This document shows, piece by piece, positions 46,222 through 54,985 of a stretch of 64,000 nt of DNA. Source of the stretch: G963667855 sp963667855 (GTDB lineage: Bacteria; Planctomycetota; Phycisphaerae; UBA1845). Under the pieces are notes generated by a model. That model saw only the letters and a list, made by a program, of their open reading frames with translations. It ran no database searches and was not told the DNA's origin. The stretch is taken from contig CAXXKI010000029.1 in the NCBI GenBank assembly GCA_963667855.2, positions 1-64,000 on the forward strand, read 5' to 3'. The translations under genes and the position numbers were made by a program. The first letter of the stretch is position 1; each line of letters begins with the position of its first letter.

Positions 46222-46650
46222 ATGCACGCTATAGACGACAACTTACAGGAACTTTCCAAAAGCATGGAAGCGATGATGGAAGGTATCACCGCGCCATCTT
46301 ATTTCGGGTCTTCTGGGCGGGATTCATGGGATCCGCCAGTCAATGTCTACGAGATGTCTCAAGAACTGGTAGTCTGCGTAGAGTTGGCCGGTATTCACCC
46401 TGGCGACCTCGACCTTCAAATAGAAGGTGAGATTCTCCATATTCGCGGGCATAGGAATAAACCCGACATCCCCGATCCCGCTCGCGAAGTCAGCGTACAC
46501 CTTATGGAGATCGACTCCGGAAAATTCCACAGAAAGATACCTGTACCCCCTAACCTCGATTTTTCCGCAAGTACTGCGAATTATAAAAACGGATACGTCT
46601 GGATTATTTTGCCCAAACGGGACTCCGAAAATACCGAGACCACAATATGA
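46222..46650 (+). CDS. Small heat-shock protein (Hsp20 family)
   Basis: 142 residues with an alpha-crystallin domain: VNVYEMSQELVVCVELAGIH, LDLQIEGEILHIRGHR, GKFHRKIPVPPNLD and ANYKNGYVWIILPK. An ATP-independent holdase chaperone. Its stop overlaps the lon start by four bases (ATGA), which couples two proteostasis genes. Confidence 0.93.
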   Translation: MHAIDDNLQELSKSMEAMMEGITAPSYFGSSGRDSWDPPVNVYEMSQELVVCVELAGIHPGDLDLQIEGEILHIRGHRNKPDIPDPAREVSVHLMEIDSGKFHRKIPVPPNLDFSASTANYKNGYVWIILPKRDSENTETTI

Positions 46651-49589
46651 CCGATCCTGATAAAGCACTCTCCGAAATGGAAGACAATAACCAAACCGCA
46701 GAGCAACACGACGATCATAATGATCCGCTTGCGCCCGTAGAAGAAAATACGTCTGTGGAAGAAGGTACGTCTGTAGATGATGCAATCCTCCAGGAAGAGG
46801 ATTCTATCATCGACGATAGCTCGGAAACCTCCGCGAATGTCGATCAACAATTAGCCGATCAAGAGGAAGCGGAAACTCAAAAACCGGGTATTCACGAAGA
46901 AGCCTACGCCATACTCGACGGCGATCAGACCTTTACCGATGCAACGCCCGTTGATCCACCTCAGCAGGAGGAAGAGGAAGTATATTACGATTCTAATGAA
47001 TCGACTATAGAAGAGGATTCAAGGAACCCTGATATACCGGACGTCCTCCCCATATTGGCCGTACGTGACAGCGTCGCCTTCCCCGGCACGGTCACTCCCT
47101 TGAATATCGGCAGGGAAAAATCCAAACAGGTTCTCGACCTCGCCCTGGCCTCTGACCGCATGGTCGGCGTCTTTGCTCAACGAGTCTCCGAAACGGAAGA
47201 TCCCAAACTCGACGATCTCTACCGGATAGGCACCGCCTGCCGCATTCTGAAAATGTTCAAACTTCCCGATGGTACCGCAACGATCATCATTCACGGCATC
47301 GCACGGGTGGGAATCGAATCACTCACTCAGGAATCACCCTATCTGGAAGCCAGAGTTCATCACCGTATAGACAGTGACGAATCAGACGCTGAACTCGAAG
47401 CTCTGGTACACAATACGCGGCATGCGGCACGGAAGATCATGAAGCTCTCCCCAAACGTACCGGAGGAAGCCCGTATTGTTCTCGATAATATCACTACCAA
47501 CGGAGGGCTCGCGGATTTCCTCGCCGCAAACCTCTCGCTTTCACTGGTACATAAACAGGAACTCCTCGAAACTTTCGATGTAACTCACCGGCTCAAGAAA
47601 GTATACGCAGCGCTTACCAGCCAGCTCGAAGTACTGGAGCTTTCCGATAAACTGCAGGAGCAGGTCCGTCAGCAGATGGACAAATCGCAGAAAGACTACT
47701 ACCTGCGGGAACAACTGAAAGCCATCCAGTCCGAACTCGGCCAGGCCGACGCTCGCACCACCGAAATCGAGCGACTGACCGAGAAGGTCGAAAAAGCCAA
47801 AATGCCCGAGGTGGCCACCAAAGCCGCTGCCCGCGAAATCGAACGCATGTCCGTTATCCCTCAGGCATCGCCCGAGTATTCCGTCGCCCTGGACTACGTG
47901 GAGTGGCTGACTTCACTGCCCTGGTCGATAAAGACCGACGACAATCTCGATCTTGACCATGCGGAAAAAATCCTCAACGCCGACCATTACGGCCTGGAGA
48001 AAATCAAACGCCGAATTCTGGAGTTCCTCGCTGTAAGAAAACTCAATCCTGACGGTAAGGGTTCCATTCTTTGTTTCGCCGGACCTCCGGGAGTGGGAAA
48101 AACCTCTCTCGGACAAAGTATCGCTCGCGCCCTGGGACGGAATTTCATCCGCATGTCACTCGGCGGAATGCGCGACGAGGCGGAAATACGCGGACATCGG
48201 CGCACCTACATCGGTGCCATGCCCGGCCGCATCATCCAGGAAACCAAAAAGTGCGGATCCAGTAATCCCGTATTCATGCTCGACGAAGTGGACAAAATCG
48301 GCAGCGATTTCCGCGGCGACCCGGCTTCCGCCTTACTCGAAGTTCTCGATCCGCAGCAGAACCACACTTTCACCGATCACTACCTCGATGTGCCGTTCGA
48401 TCTTTCCAACGTGCTTTTCATTGCCACCGCCAACTACATGGAAATGGTCCCCCACGCCCTTCGCGACCGGATGGAAGTCCTTTACCTGTCCAGCTACACG
48501 CAAACGGAAAAGGTGAATATCGCCAGGGACTACCTGGTTCCCAGGCAATTAAAGGAAAACGGCCTTAAAGAAAACCAACTGTCTTTCACCGAGGAAGCCT
48601 TGCGTTTAATCATCAGTGGCTACACGCGAGAATCCGGCGTACGCAACCTGGAAAGGAGAATCTCCGACGTCTGTCGGGCCCACGCCGCAAGAGTAGTCCG
48701 TGGCGATGACGAAAAACACAAGGTCACCGCTAAGAATCTTTCCGGCGAGCTGGGCGCCGTTCGCTTCATACCTGAAGTCATTGCCAGAGAAGTGCTGCCC
48801 GGCGTGGTCACCGGACTCGCCTACACCACCGTTGGCGGCGAAATCCTCTTCATCGAAGCATCACGCATGCCAGGAAGCGGTTCCCTGCGACTTACCGGAC
48901 AGATCGGCGATGTCATGCGGGAAAGCGCACATGCAGCCTACTCCATAGTCCGCAGCCGGGCACGTAACCTGCGCATCTCGGTTGGTGAAATCGCCGATTT
49001 CGATCTCCACGTACACGTGCCCGCCGGCGCCGTACCCAAGGACGGGCCATCCGCCGGCATCGCCATGCTCACCGCCATCATCTCCGCGATCAAGGAAGTT
49101 CCCGTCGATCCCGAACTGGCCATGACCGGCGAGTTGACCCTGCGCGGAGCGGTCCTGCCCATCGGCGGAGTTAAGGAAAAAGTACTCGCCGCTTATCGCG
49201 CCGGAGTCAGGCGGATCATTCTGCCCGAGCAGAACGTCAACGACCTGGAAGAAATCCCTCAGGATGTACTCGATGAACTGGAATTCTTCCCCGTAAAAAC
49301 CATCGCCCAGGTCATAAAGGCCGCCTTCTCCAAACCTGCTAAATCCTCAACCAGGACAAAAGCGACCGCGAAAAAGATCACTAAAAAAACGGTAAAGAAA
49401 ACCACACGCAAAGTAGCGGCAAAAAAGAAAACAACCACCGTCAAAAAAACGGAGAAAAAAAAGTCTCCCGCAAGGAAAACAACCAAAAAGAAAACCGCTA
49501 CCCGTAAGGTCAAGAAAAAAACTGCAACCGGGAAAAAAACTAGTCGCCCTAAGACCTCCCGGAGAAAAACAACGCGAAGAGGCAAGTAA
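46647..49589 (+). CDS. lon: ATP-dependent protease Lon with acidic head and histone-like basic tail
   Basis: 980 residues against about 780-820 for normal Lon. Residues 1-128 are acidic and low-complexity (Glu/Asp/Thr/Gln). The LON substrate-binding domain starts near PDVLPILAVRDSVAFPG (131). The AAA domain has Walker A GPPGVGKTS (Lys485), Walker B PVFMLDEVDKIG and sensor segment FIATANYMEMVPHALRDRME. The protease domain has Ser802 in PKDGPSAGIAML and Lys843 in GGVKEKVLAA. From about 895 to 980 the chain is almost only Lys, Thr, Arg, Ala and Ser (TAKKITKKTVKKTTRKV type), like histone H1 tails, and may bind DNA or RNA. Cytosolic. Coupled to hsp20; rlmN follows after 9 bp. Confidence 0.95.
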   Translation: MTDPDKALSEMEDNNQTAEQHDDHNDPLAPVEENTSVEEGTSVDDAILQEEDSIIDDSSETSANVDQQLADQEEAETQKPGIHEEAYAILDGDQTFTDATPVDPPQQEEEEVYYDSNESTIEEDSRNPDIPDVLPILAVRDSVAFPGTVTPLNIGREKSKQVLDLALASDRMVGVFAQRVSETEDPKLDDLYRIGTACRILKMFKLPDGTATIIIHGIARVGIESLTQESPYLEARVHHRIDSDESDAELEALVHNTRHAARKIMKLSPNVPEEARIVLDNITTNGGLADFLAANLSLSLVHKQELLETFDVTHRLKKVYAALTSQLEVLELSDKLQEQVRQQMDKSQKDYYLREQLKAIQSELGQADARTTEIERLTEKVEKAKMPEVATKAAAREIERMSVIPQASPEYSVALDYVEWLTSLPWSIKTDDNLDLDHAEKILNADHYGLEKIKRRILEFLAVRKLNPDGKGSILCFAGPPGVGKTSLGQSIARALGRNFIRMSLGGMRDEAEIRGHRRTYIGAMPGRIIQETKKCGSSNPVFMLDEVDKIGSDFRGDPASALLEVLDPQQNHTFTDHYLDVPFDLSNVLFIATANYMEMVPHALRDRMEVLYLSSYTQTEKVNIARDYLVPRQLKENGLKENQLSFTEEALRLIISGYTRESGVRNLERRISDVCRAHAARVVRGDDEKHKVTAKNLSGELGAVRFIPEVIAREVLPGVVTGLAYTTVGGEILFIEASRMPGSGSLRLTGQIGDVMRESAHAAYSIVRSRARNLRISVGEIADFDLHVHVPAGAVPKDGPSAGIAMLTAIISAIKEVPVDPELAMTGELTLRGAVLPIGGVKEKVLAAYRAGVRRIILPEQNVNDLEEIPQDVLDELEFFPVKTIAQVIKAAFSKPAKSSTRTKATAKKITKKTVKKTTRKVAAKKKTTTVKKTEKKKSPARKTTKKKTATRKVKKKTATGKKTSRPKTSRRKTTRRGK

Positions 49590-49598
49590 CCCACTTTT

Positions 49599-50660
49599 AT
49601 GGATAACAGCGACGACAATTCTCCAAACCAGCTCACAAATATCCTCGCCATGAGCGAGAGCCAACTCAAGGAGGCTCTCGCTGGCATGGGGGAAAAATCA
49701 TACAGGGCAAACCAGATCATCGAATGGGTGTTTCAGAAAAACGCTCAGTCGTTCGAGGAGATGACCAACTTATCCAAAGACCTTCGTTCGCGACTGGCCG
49801 ACCGTTTCTCCGTGTTTGAATCAAAAATCATAGCCAAACAGGTTTCCAGCGATAATACGGAAAAACTCCTCCTGCAATGGAAAGACGGACAAACCACAGA
49901 ATGCGTACTCATCCCCTCCGATGATCGCCGAACAGTCTGCATCTCCACCCAGGTCGGATGCCCGGTCGGCTGCGCCTTCTGTGCCAGCGGAATTGATGGC
50001 TTAACCCGAAACCTTACTGCGGAGCAGATCGTCGAACAGGTACTCAGGGCTCGCCAGCTTTGCCTCCCACACAAAACTATTACCAATGTCGTCGTAATGG
50101 GATTGGGCGAACCGCTGGCAAACTACCAGAATACACTCGCTGCCCTGCGTACCATAAACGACCCGAAAAAACTCAATATTGGCAGTAGGAAAATAACCGT
50201 CAGCACGGTGGGACTGATACCACAAATGAAGCAACTGGCTGCAGAGAATATGCAGATCACACTCGCCCTTTCCCTCCATGCTCCCACCGACGAACTTCGC
50301 AGACAACTGATCCCCTGGGCGAAAAGTTCTACCATAGCCGATTTGGTAGAAACCTGTAATTACTATTTCCAGCAAACCGGCAGAGAAATAACCATCGAAT
50401 ACGTACTCCTGAAAAACGTTAACGATTCACCCGTTCTCGCAAACAAGCTGGCCGATCTCTGCCATAAAATGCGCTGCAATGTTAACCTCATCCGCTATAA
50501 CCCGGTAGAAAGTCTCCCCTACGACAGGCCTGAAGCCGAAACTGCACAGCAATTCCTGGAAACACTGCGAAAACGGGGCGCAAACGTACACTTGCGAAAA
50601 AGCAGGGGAATGGACATCGACGGCGCCTGCGGCCAACTACGCAGACGCATGGCCGATTGA
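49599..50660 (+). CDS. rlmN: Dual-specificity RNA methyltransferase RlmN
   Basis: 353 residues. Radical SAM enzyme that methylates C2 of A2503 in 23S rRNA and A37 in some tRNAs. The cluster motif CPVGCAFCASG, the GLGEPLANYQNTLAAL block, IALSLHAPTDE-like LALSLHAPTDELRRQL, and the two mechanistic Cys (the last in SRGMDIDGACGQL) are present. N-terminal YRANQIIEWVFQKNAQSFEE is typical. A strong terminator follows. Confidence 0.95.
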   Translation: MDNSDDNSPNQLTNILAMSESQLKEALAGMGEKSYRANQIIEWVFQKNAQSFEEMTNLSKDLRSRLADRFSVFESKIIAKQVSSDNTEKLLLQWKDGQTTECVLIPSDDRRTVCISTQVGCPVGCAFCASGIDGLTRNLTAEQIVEQVLRARQLCLPHKTITNVVVMGLGEPLANYQNTLAALRTINDPKKLNIGSRKITVSTVGLIPQMKQLAAENMQITLALSLHAPTDELRRQLIPWAKSSTIADLVETCNYYFQQTGREITIEYVLLKNVNDSPVLANKLADLCHKMRCNVNLIRYNPVESLPYDRPEAETAQQFLETLRKRGANVHLRKSRGMDIDGACGQLRRRMAD

Positions 50661-50683
50661 ACCATATCCGTCTGCCTATGAAC

Positions 50684-50720
50684 AAACGCCTGCCACCGTC
50701 ACCGACGGTGGCAGGCGTTT
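50684..50720. terminator. Bidirectional terminator between rlmN and the OprB gene
   Basis: Perfect 16-bp stem (50684-50699 with 50705-50720) with a 5-nt loop, ending in TTT on the plus strand and AAA at its start, placed between two converging genes. Confidence 0.85.
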
Positions 50721-50745
50721 CCATGGCCGATCAATTTCGGTATTT

Positions 50746-52107
50746 CTACAGCTCAACACGGACCCTCAACCCCGCAACAAACGCATTGGGATCATCCTTG
50801 TCGCCTCCAGCATTGGTTATAAACTGCAAATCAGGTGTAATAAAGCACCACGGCGTCACCTGGCAGGCGTAATACAGTTCGTAAACCGTTTCTCGATCAG
50901 CCTTGCTGTCAACCTCAGCCCGGTACTGGTCAGAAAGTATCGCTTGAGCAACACCAAACGCAACTACATCTTTGTCTCGTCCAGGAATCGCTCCCAGATA
51001 TTGGCCACCAGCCGCCCAGAAATGTTCAACCCGGTTAACATCCTCGCGGGCAAAACCATAACGACCGAATACCGTTATTCCCTGGTTGTCTTTCTGGTCA
51101 TTGTTTTCTTTCCATACCATCTGGTCAAAACCGAAGTAATATCCGGTATCGCCGGAGCGATATCGATCAGCCAGCGCACCTCCCAGCGTATCCCTGAAAA
51201 CTTCTTTCGCGTATGGCTCATACCACATGCCGAACCGATAATGCCCGGTCAACCCGCCGTTGGACGAATCGAATTCGGGGACAAAACCGGCTTCGCCGAA
51301 AAACCGAAGCCGATCACTATCGTGAAAAGCTGTATCAAACCCCGTTCGTCTTGAGACTGCTTGTGGATCAATCGCCAATGTTAAAACGTAAAACCAGTCG
51401 ACAGGTTCGTATTTTACAAATGCTGCAATACCATTCTTATGTGGTATTGTCGGGTTGCGGACTAACGCGTTGTTCATGAATTGCTTGTCTTCATGACCGG
51501 CCACCTTGTTCATGTCAATATAATCCTTGACCGTCGACAAGCGACCGAGAACAAACTCCAGCTTGTCATCGAACAATTTCTGCTGCCACCACCATTTGTC
51601 AATCCATACAGGCTCTTCGATCCCCGAATCCTGGTTCGTTTTATACAAAGCCCCGATCTTCTCTCTGTCAAAGTCGCTGGCCTCTCCCCCGAAACTTCCC
51701 TTGGCCTGGAAATACAAACTGCCGCCCGGAATGAGATTCATTTTTTCCAAATCAAGATAGATGTTAAAATCGTAGCTGCCGGCGAAATCGCTACCGTTTT
51801 TGGTCTCCCTGCCGCCGTGCATGTTGACCATGTATTCCACCATGTTTCGAACTGAAATGGAAATCCCCTGATCCTTCAGATCGCTACGAGCCCCACCCCA
51901 ATCTCCTGTTGCCTTCTTTGATGTCCAAAAATCGTATCCGCTCGAAGTTTCCGGCGCTGCCGCCGGCTCAACAGGCTGCTCAATGGAAACCGTTTCTTCG
52001 CTGCTTTTCTTTTCCGTTTTCTCCTGCGCATATAGCGGAGAACATATTAAACTGAGAGCAATAATAAAAATGCACGATAGCCCTACAGGCGTGCATGATA
52101 TTTTCAT
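50746..52107 (-). CDS. OprB-family carbohydrate porin
   Basis: 453 residues from the ATG at 52107 (AAGGAG seven bases upstream). A signal peptide (SCIFIIALSLICSPLYAQ) is followed by a Glu/Pro-rich linker and the family hallmark TGDWGGARSDLKDQGISISV. Aromatic and Gly-rich beta-strands alternate to the end, which closes on LRVRVEL, though without the common terminal Phe. It should form an outer-membrane channel for sugars. It is convergent with rlmN. Confidence 0.9.
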   Translation of the reverse strand: MKISCTPVGLSCIFIIALSLICSPLYAQEKTEKKSSEETVSIEQPVEPAAAPETSSGYDFWTSKKATGDWGGARSDLKDQGISISVRNMVEYMVNMHGGRETKNGSDFAGSYDFNIYLDLEKMNLIPGGSLYFQAKGSFGGEASDFDREKIGALYKTNQDSGIEEPVWIDKWWWQQKLFDDKLEFVLGRLSTVKDYIDMNKVAGHEDKQFMNNALVRNPTIPHKNGIAAFVKYEPVDWFYVLTLAIDPQAVSRRTGFDTAFHDSDRLRFFGEAGFVPEFDSSNGGLTGHYRFGMWYEPYAKEVFRDTLGGALADRYRSGDTGYYFGFDQMVWKENNDQKDNQGITVFGRYGFAREDVNRVEHFWAAGGQYLGAIPGRDKDVVAFGVAQAILSDQYRAEVDSKADRETVYELYYACQVTPWCFITPDLQFITNAGGDKDDPNAFVAGLRVRVEL

Positions 52108-52618
52108 AATAGACTCCTTTTTCGGTCGATGTCTTACCGCGATTCGCAAGATAGGCAAAATACCCTGAGCTCTGTAATCATCTTTCATCAGATAGCTGCA
52201 AAACCTCCATTCATCACCAAATGGCCGATTATTTCCGTTTTTATCGGGTTGCTACAATCGCCGAGATAACTTTTTAGGCAGAGAAATGCCATCAGTAATC
52301 TCTCACTTTTTTATTTTTGTTATAGTTAACAACCTAAATCCAAACTCTATGTTGAAATAGAGGTTTAATGCCTTTCGAGGTTTTTCGCGGCTCGAGCAAC
52401 TAAGAAAACAAATCGCGTCAAATCAATCCACCGACGTCTGACCTATCTTATCTACACAATCATCAGGTCCGATCAACCAATTACCCGCCGCCAAAAACAG
52501 TTAAGTGGTCGGTAAAGTAAATAACATAAAATGGCATGAACAATAATCGTACGCAATAAGCTCGAATGTACCGCTGTCAGCGTCAAAAGAAAGATATTCT
52601 CCAATTGAGAAATAAGCA
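52108..52618. promoter_or_regulatory. Divergent intergenic region (OprB gene / chemotaxis receptor)
   Basis: No gene is evident. The part at 52290-52380 is AT-rich and includes the inverted repeat TTGTTA-tagt-TAACAA (52317-52332), a possible operator. Promoters for both flanking genes are expected here. Confidence 0.4.
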
Positions 52619-54460
52619 ATGAAAATCAAGCAGAAATTCATCATACTAGTCAGTATTCCAGTCCTTTCCCTCGCGGTAATAATTGGATTCGGATGGTGGT
52701 CTTTAAACAATGTAGAGAGCGGTTATCAAAGCGTCGTGAACGATCAGTTCGTCGCTTTGCTCGACAATGAAATCTCACCATTGATTTCCAACGACATGCT
52801 GCCTCTGATCAACGAGGATCTGGTTGATATCCAGAATACCGACAAAAGTATCAAGTTGATGCTTGAGGCCGATCGGGACGCACATCAAGCTATCATCGCC
52901 GAAAAGCTGGCTCTGGCAGCAAACGACGAAGATATCCGCTTAAAAGCCGACCAGGCCAACGCCGAAAATATCGAACAGGCTGAAAGGCGCATGGCAAAGG
53001 CGTCGGAGCATTTTCATACCGAGAAAACTCAAAAACTATATTCGCAATTCGTTGAAGCCTATGCCGTATGGAAAGAGTGCACTCGACAGATAATCGAACA
53101 ATCCAAAGACCCCAGCAAAATCTCCCAGGCCCGCGCATCAAGTAACGGCGGTACTGCGGAAAACGCATTTGATACTATGCGCGGCATGATTGACCAGCTT
53201 CAGGAACTCCAGGCCCAGGTCATTGAGCAGAAGCTGCTCGTCGTTAAAGCAAAAAAGGATAATATTAATACTAAAAAAGTCAGCATGGAGGCCCACAAGG
53301 TAGCAGCGAACAACGAAACAAAGGCGATTGAAAAACGGGCTACGTCGATGGTAACCCTGTTCATCACGATTGGAGTTATCGCAGCCCTGATAGTCCCCGT
53401 AGTCGGTTCCGTTATCGCCAGTTCCATCGCCATTCCAATCCGCAAAGCTGTTACTATGCTCAAGGATATTGCCCAGGGTGAAGGCGATCTGACCAGACGC
53501 CTGGAAGTCAAAAGTAAAGACGAAATCGGTGAGTTGGCCCGCTGGTTCAACACGTTCGTGGAAAAACTACAGGCGATTATTGGGGATATCGGTGCCACTG
53601 CACAAACATTAGCTGGCTCCGCTACCAAATTGTCCGCTACGGCAAAAGAACTGGCCCGCGGAGCTGAAAGTACTACGAACCAATCATCCACGGTTGCCTC
53701 GGCCGCCGAAGAAATGTCTGTAAACATGAACAACATGGCCGCTTCTTCTGATCAGATGTCCACCAATGTCAAAACAGTAGCTGCGGCAGTCGAAGAAATG
53801 ACTTCCAGTGTTACCGAAATCGCCAGAAACGCCGAACGAGCTGCTTCCGTAGCCGAGCAGGCGGCCAATTCCGCCCAAACCTGCAACAGTGACATTGGTC
53901 AACTCGGCACAGCCGCCGACGCTATTGGCAAGGTTATAGTAACTATTCAGGACATTGCGGAACAGACCAACCTCCTGGCCTTAAACGCTACCATCGAAGC
54001 TGCCCGCGCAGGCGAAGCCGGTAAAGGTTTCGCGGTAGTGGCAACTGAAGTTAAGGAATTAGCCAAGCAGACGGCCGACGCAACAGAAGATATTCGCGAA
54101 CGTATTGAAGGTATTCAGAGCTCGACCGACAGCGCGATCTCTTCAATAGGCGAAATAAGCGATATAATCGGCAAAGTTAACGAGGTATCTCGAACCATCG
54201 CCTCCGCCGTCGAAGAGCAGAGTATCGCCACTAAGGAAATTGCCAAAAACGTATCCCAAACCGCGGCCGCCACCGAAACCCTTTCTGTTGGAGTAACGGA
54301 ATCGGCCACTGCCGCCAGTGAAATCACCAACAACATCGCCGGCGTCGACCATGCAGCTAAACAGGCGGCACACGGAGCGGCAGATACGCAAACGTCCAGC
54401 GACGACCTGTCTCGACTAGGAGAAAAACTGCAATCACTCGTCGGACAGTTCAAGATATAA
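52619..54460 (+). CDS. Methyl-accepting chemotaxis protein
   Basis: 613 residues. Membrane segments at about 8-28 and 243-269 enclose a helical periplasmic sensor (four-helix-bundle type, many Glu/Lys/Asn). A HAMP domain (about 270-322; LTRRLEVKSKDEIGELARWF) leads to a long signalling coiled coil whose tip has the conserved EQTNLLALNATIEAARAGE and GKGFAVVATEVKELAKQ. It should pass ligand signals to CheA through CheW, but no che genes are in the window. The closing C-terminus lacks a CheR pentapeptide tether. Confidence 0.95.
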   Translation: MKIKQKFIILVSIPVLSLAVIIGFGWWSLNNVESGYQSVVNDQFVALLDNEISPLISNDMLPLINEDLVDIQNTDKSIKLMLEADRDAHQAIIAEKLALAANDEDIRLKADQANAENIEQAERRMAKASEHFHTEKTQKLYSQFVEAYAVWKECTRQIIEQSKDPSKISQARASSNGGTAENAFDTMRGMIDQLQELQAQVIEQKLLVVKAKKDNINTKKVSMEAHKVAANNETKAIEKRATSMVTLFITIGVIAALIVPVVGSVIASSIAIPIRKAVTMLKDIAQGEGDLTRRLEVKSKDEIGELARWFNTFVEKLQAIIGDIGATAQTLAGSATKLSATAKELARGAESTTNQSSTVASAAEEMSVNMNNMAASSDQMSTNVKTVAAAVEEMTSSVTEIARNAERAASVAEQAANSAQTCNSDIGQLGTAADAIGKVIVTIQDIAEQTNLLALNATIEAARAGEAGKGFAVVATEVKELAKQTADATEDIRERIEGIQSSTDSAISSIGEISDIIGKVNEVSRTIASAVEEQSIATKEIAKNVSQTAAATETLSVGVTESATAASEITNNIAGVDHAAKQAAHGAADTQTSSDDLSRLGEKLQSLVGQFKI

Positions 54461-54985
54461 ATCCGAACTCAACCGAGTCAATCTCAGGTAACTTACAGTT
54501 TAACAAAGCCCAATACCACGTTAAGTCGGTTTCCTTATACATTTCCCATTACCCTGCCCGTCTTTACTCCATCGAATCCAGCTGCGGAACGATTCGATAA
54601 ATGGGTTTATTCCGTCTAAAAAAACACTGACTCGATAAGTTGGTCGACTAACCACCCTGCCACTGCCAAAAACCGCTCTTTAAAGTGAATTTCATTTACC
54701 TATTACTCGACCACCGCATCCCACACAACTGACCTGTTTTATGGTGAAACAAGCGCCGATACCTTTTGAAGACAATAAACGTAGGCTTGAGAAAAAGCCT
54801 TTATTAACCTCTCAACGTAACGGCTTCCCTGTTTCCGCCTCCTCTCGCAGATCGAAGTTTGCTAACGTGATTTTCCTATTGATAAATCTTTATCCTGGAC
54901 GTAATTCCCATCACCCGACTAGAATCACCATTCTTGTATAGCCTGTGCTTGAGTAAATTCCTATGTTCTCAAGAGAGAATACCCC
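54461..54985. other. Intergenic region without a convincing gene
   Basis: One 66-codon open frame (54741-54941) has no family features or ribosome site. No hairpins of note were found by eye. Confidence 0.45.

Noticed and set aside
54741..54941. Small open frame before the DUF2339 gene
   Set aside because: No ribosome site, no motif and a composition like the surrounding non-coding DNA.
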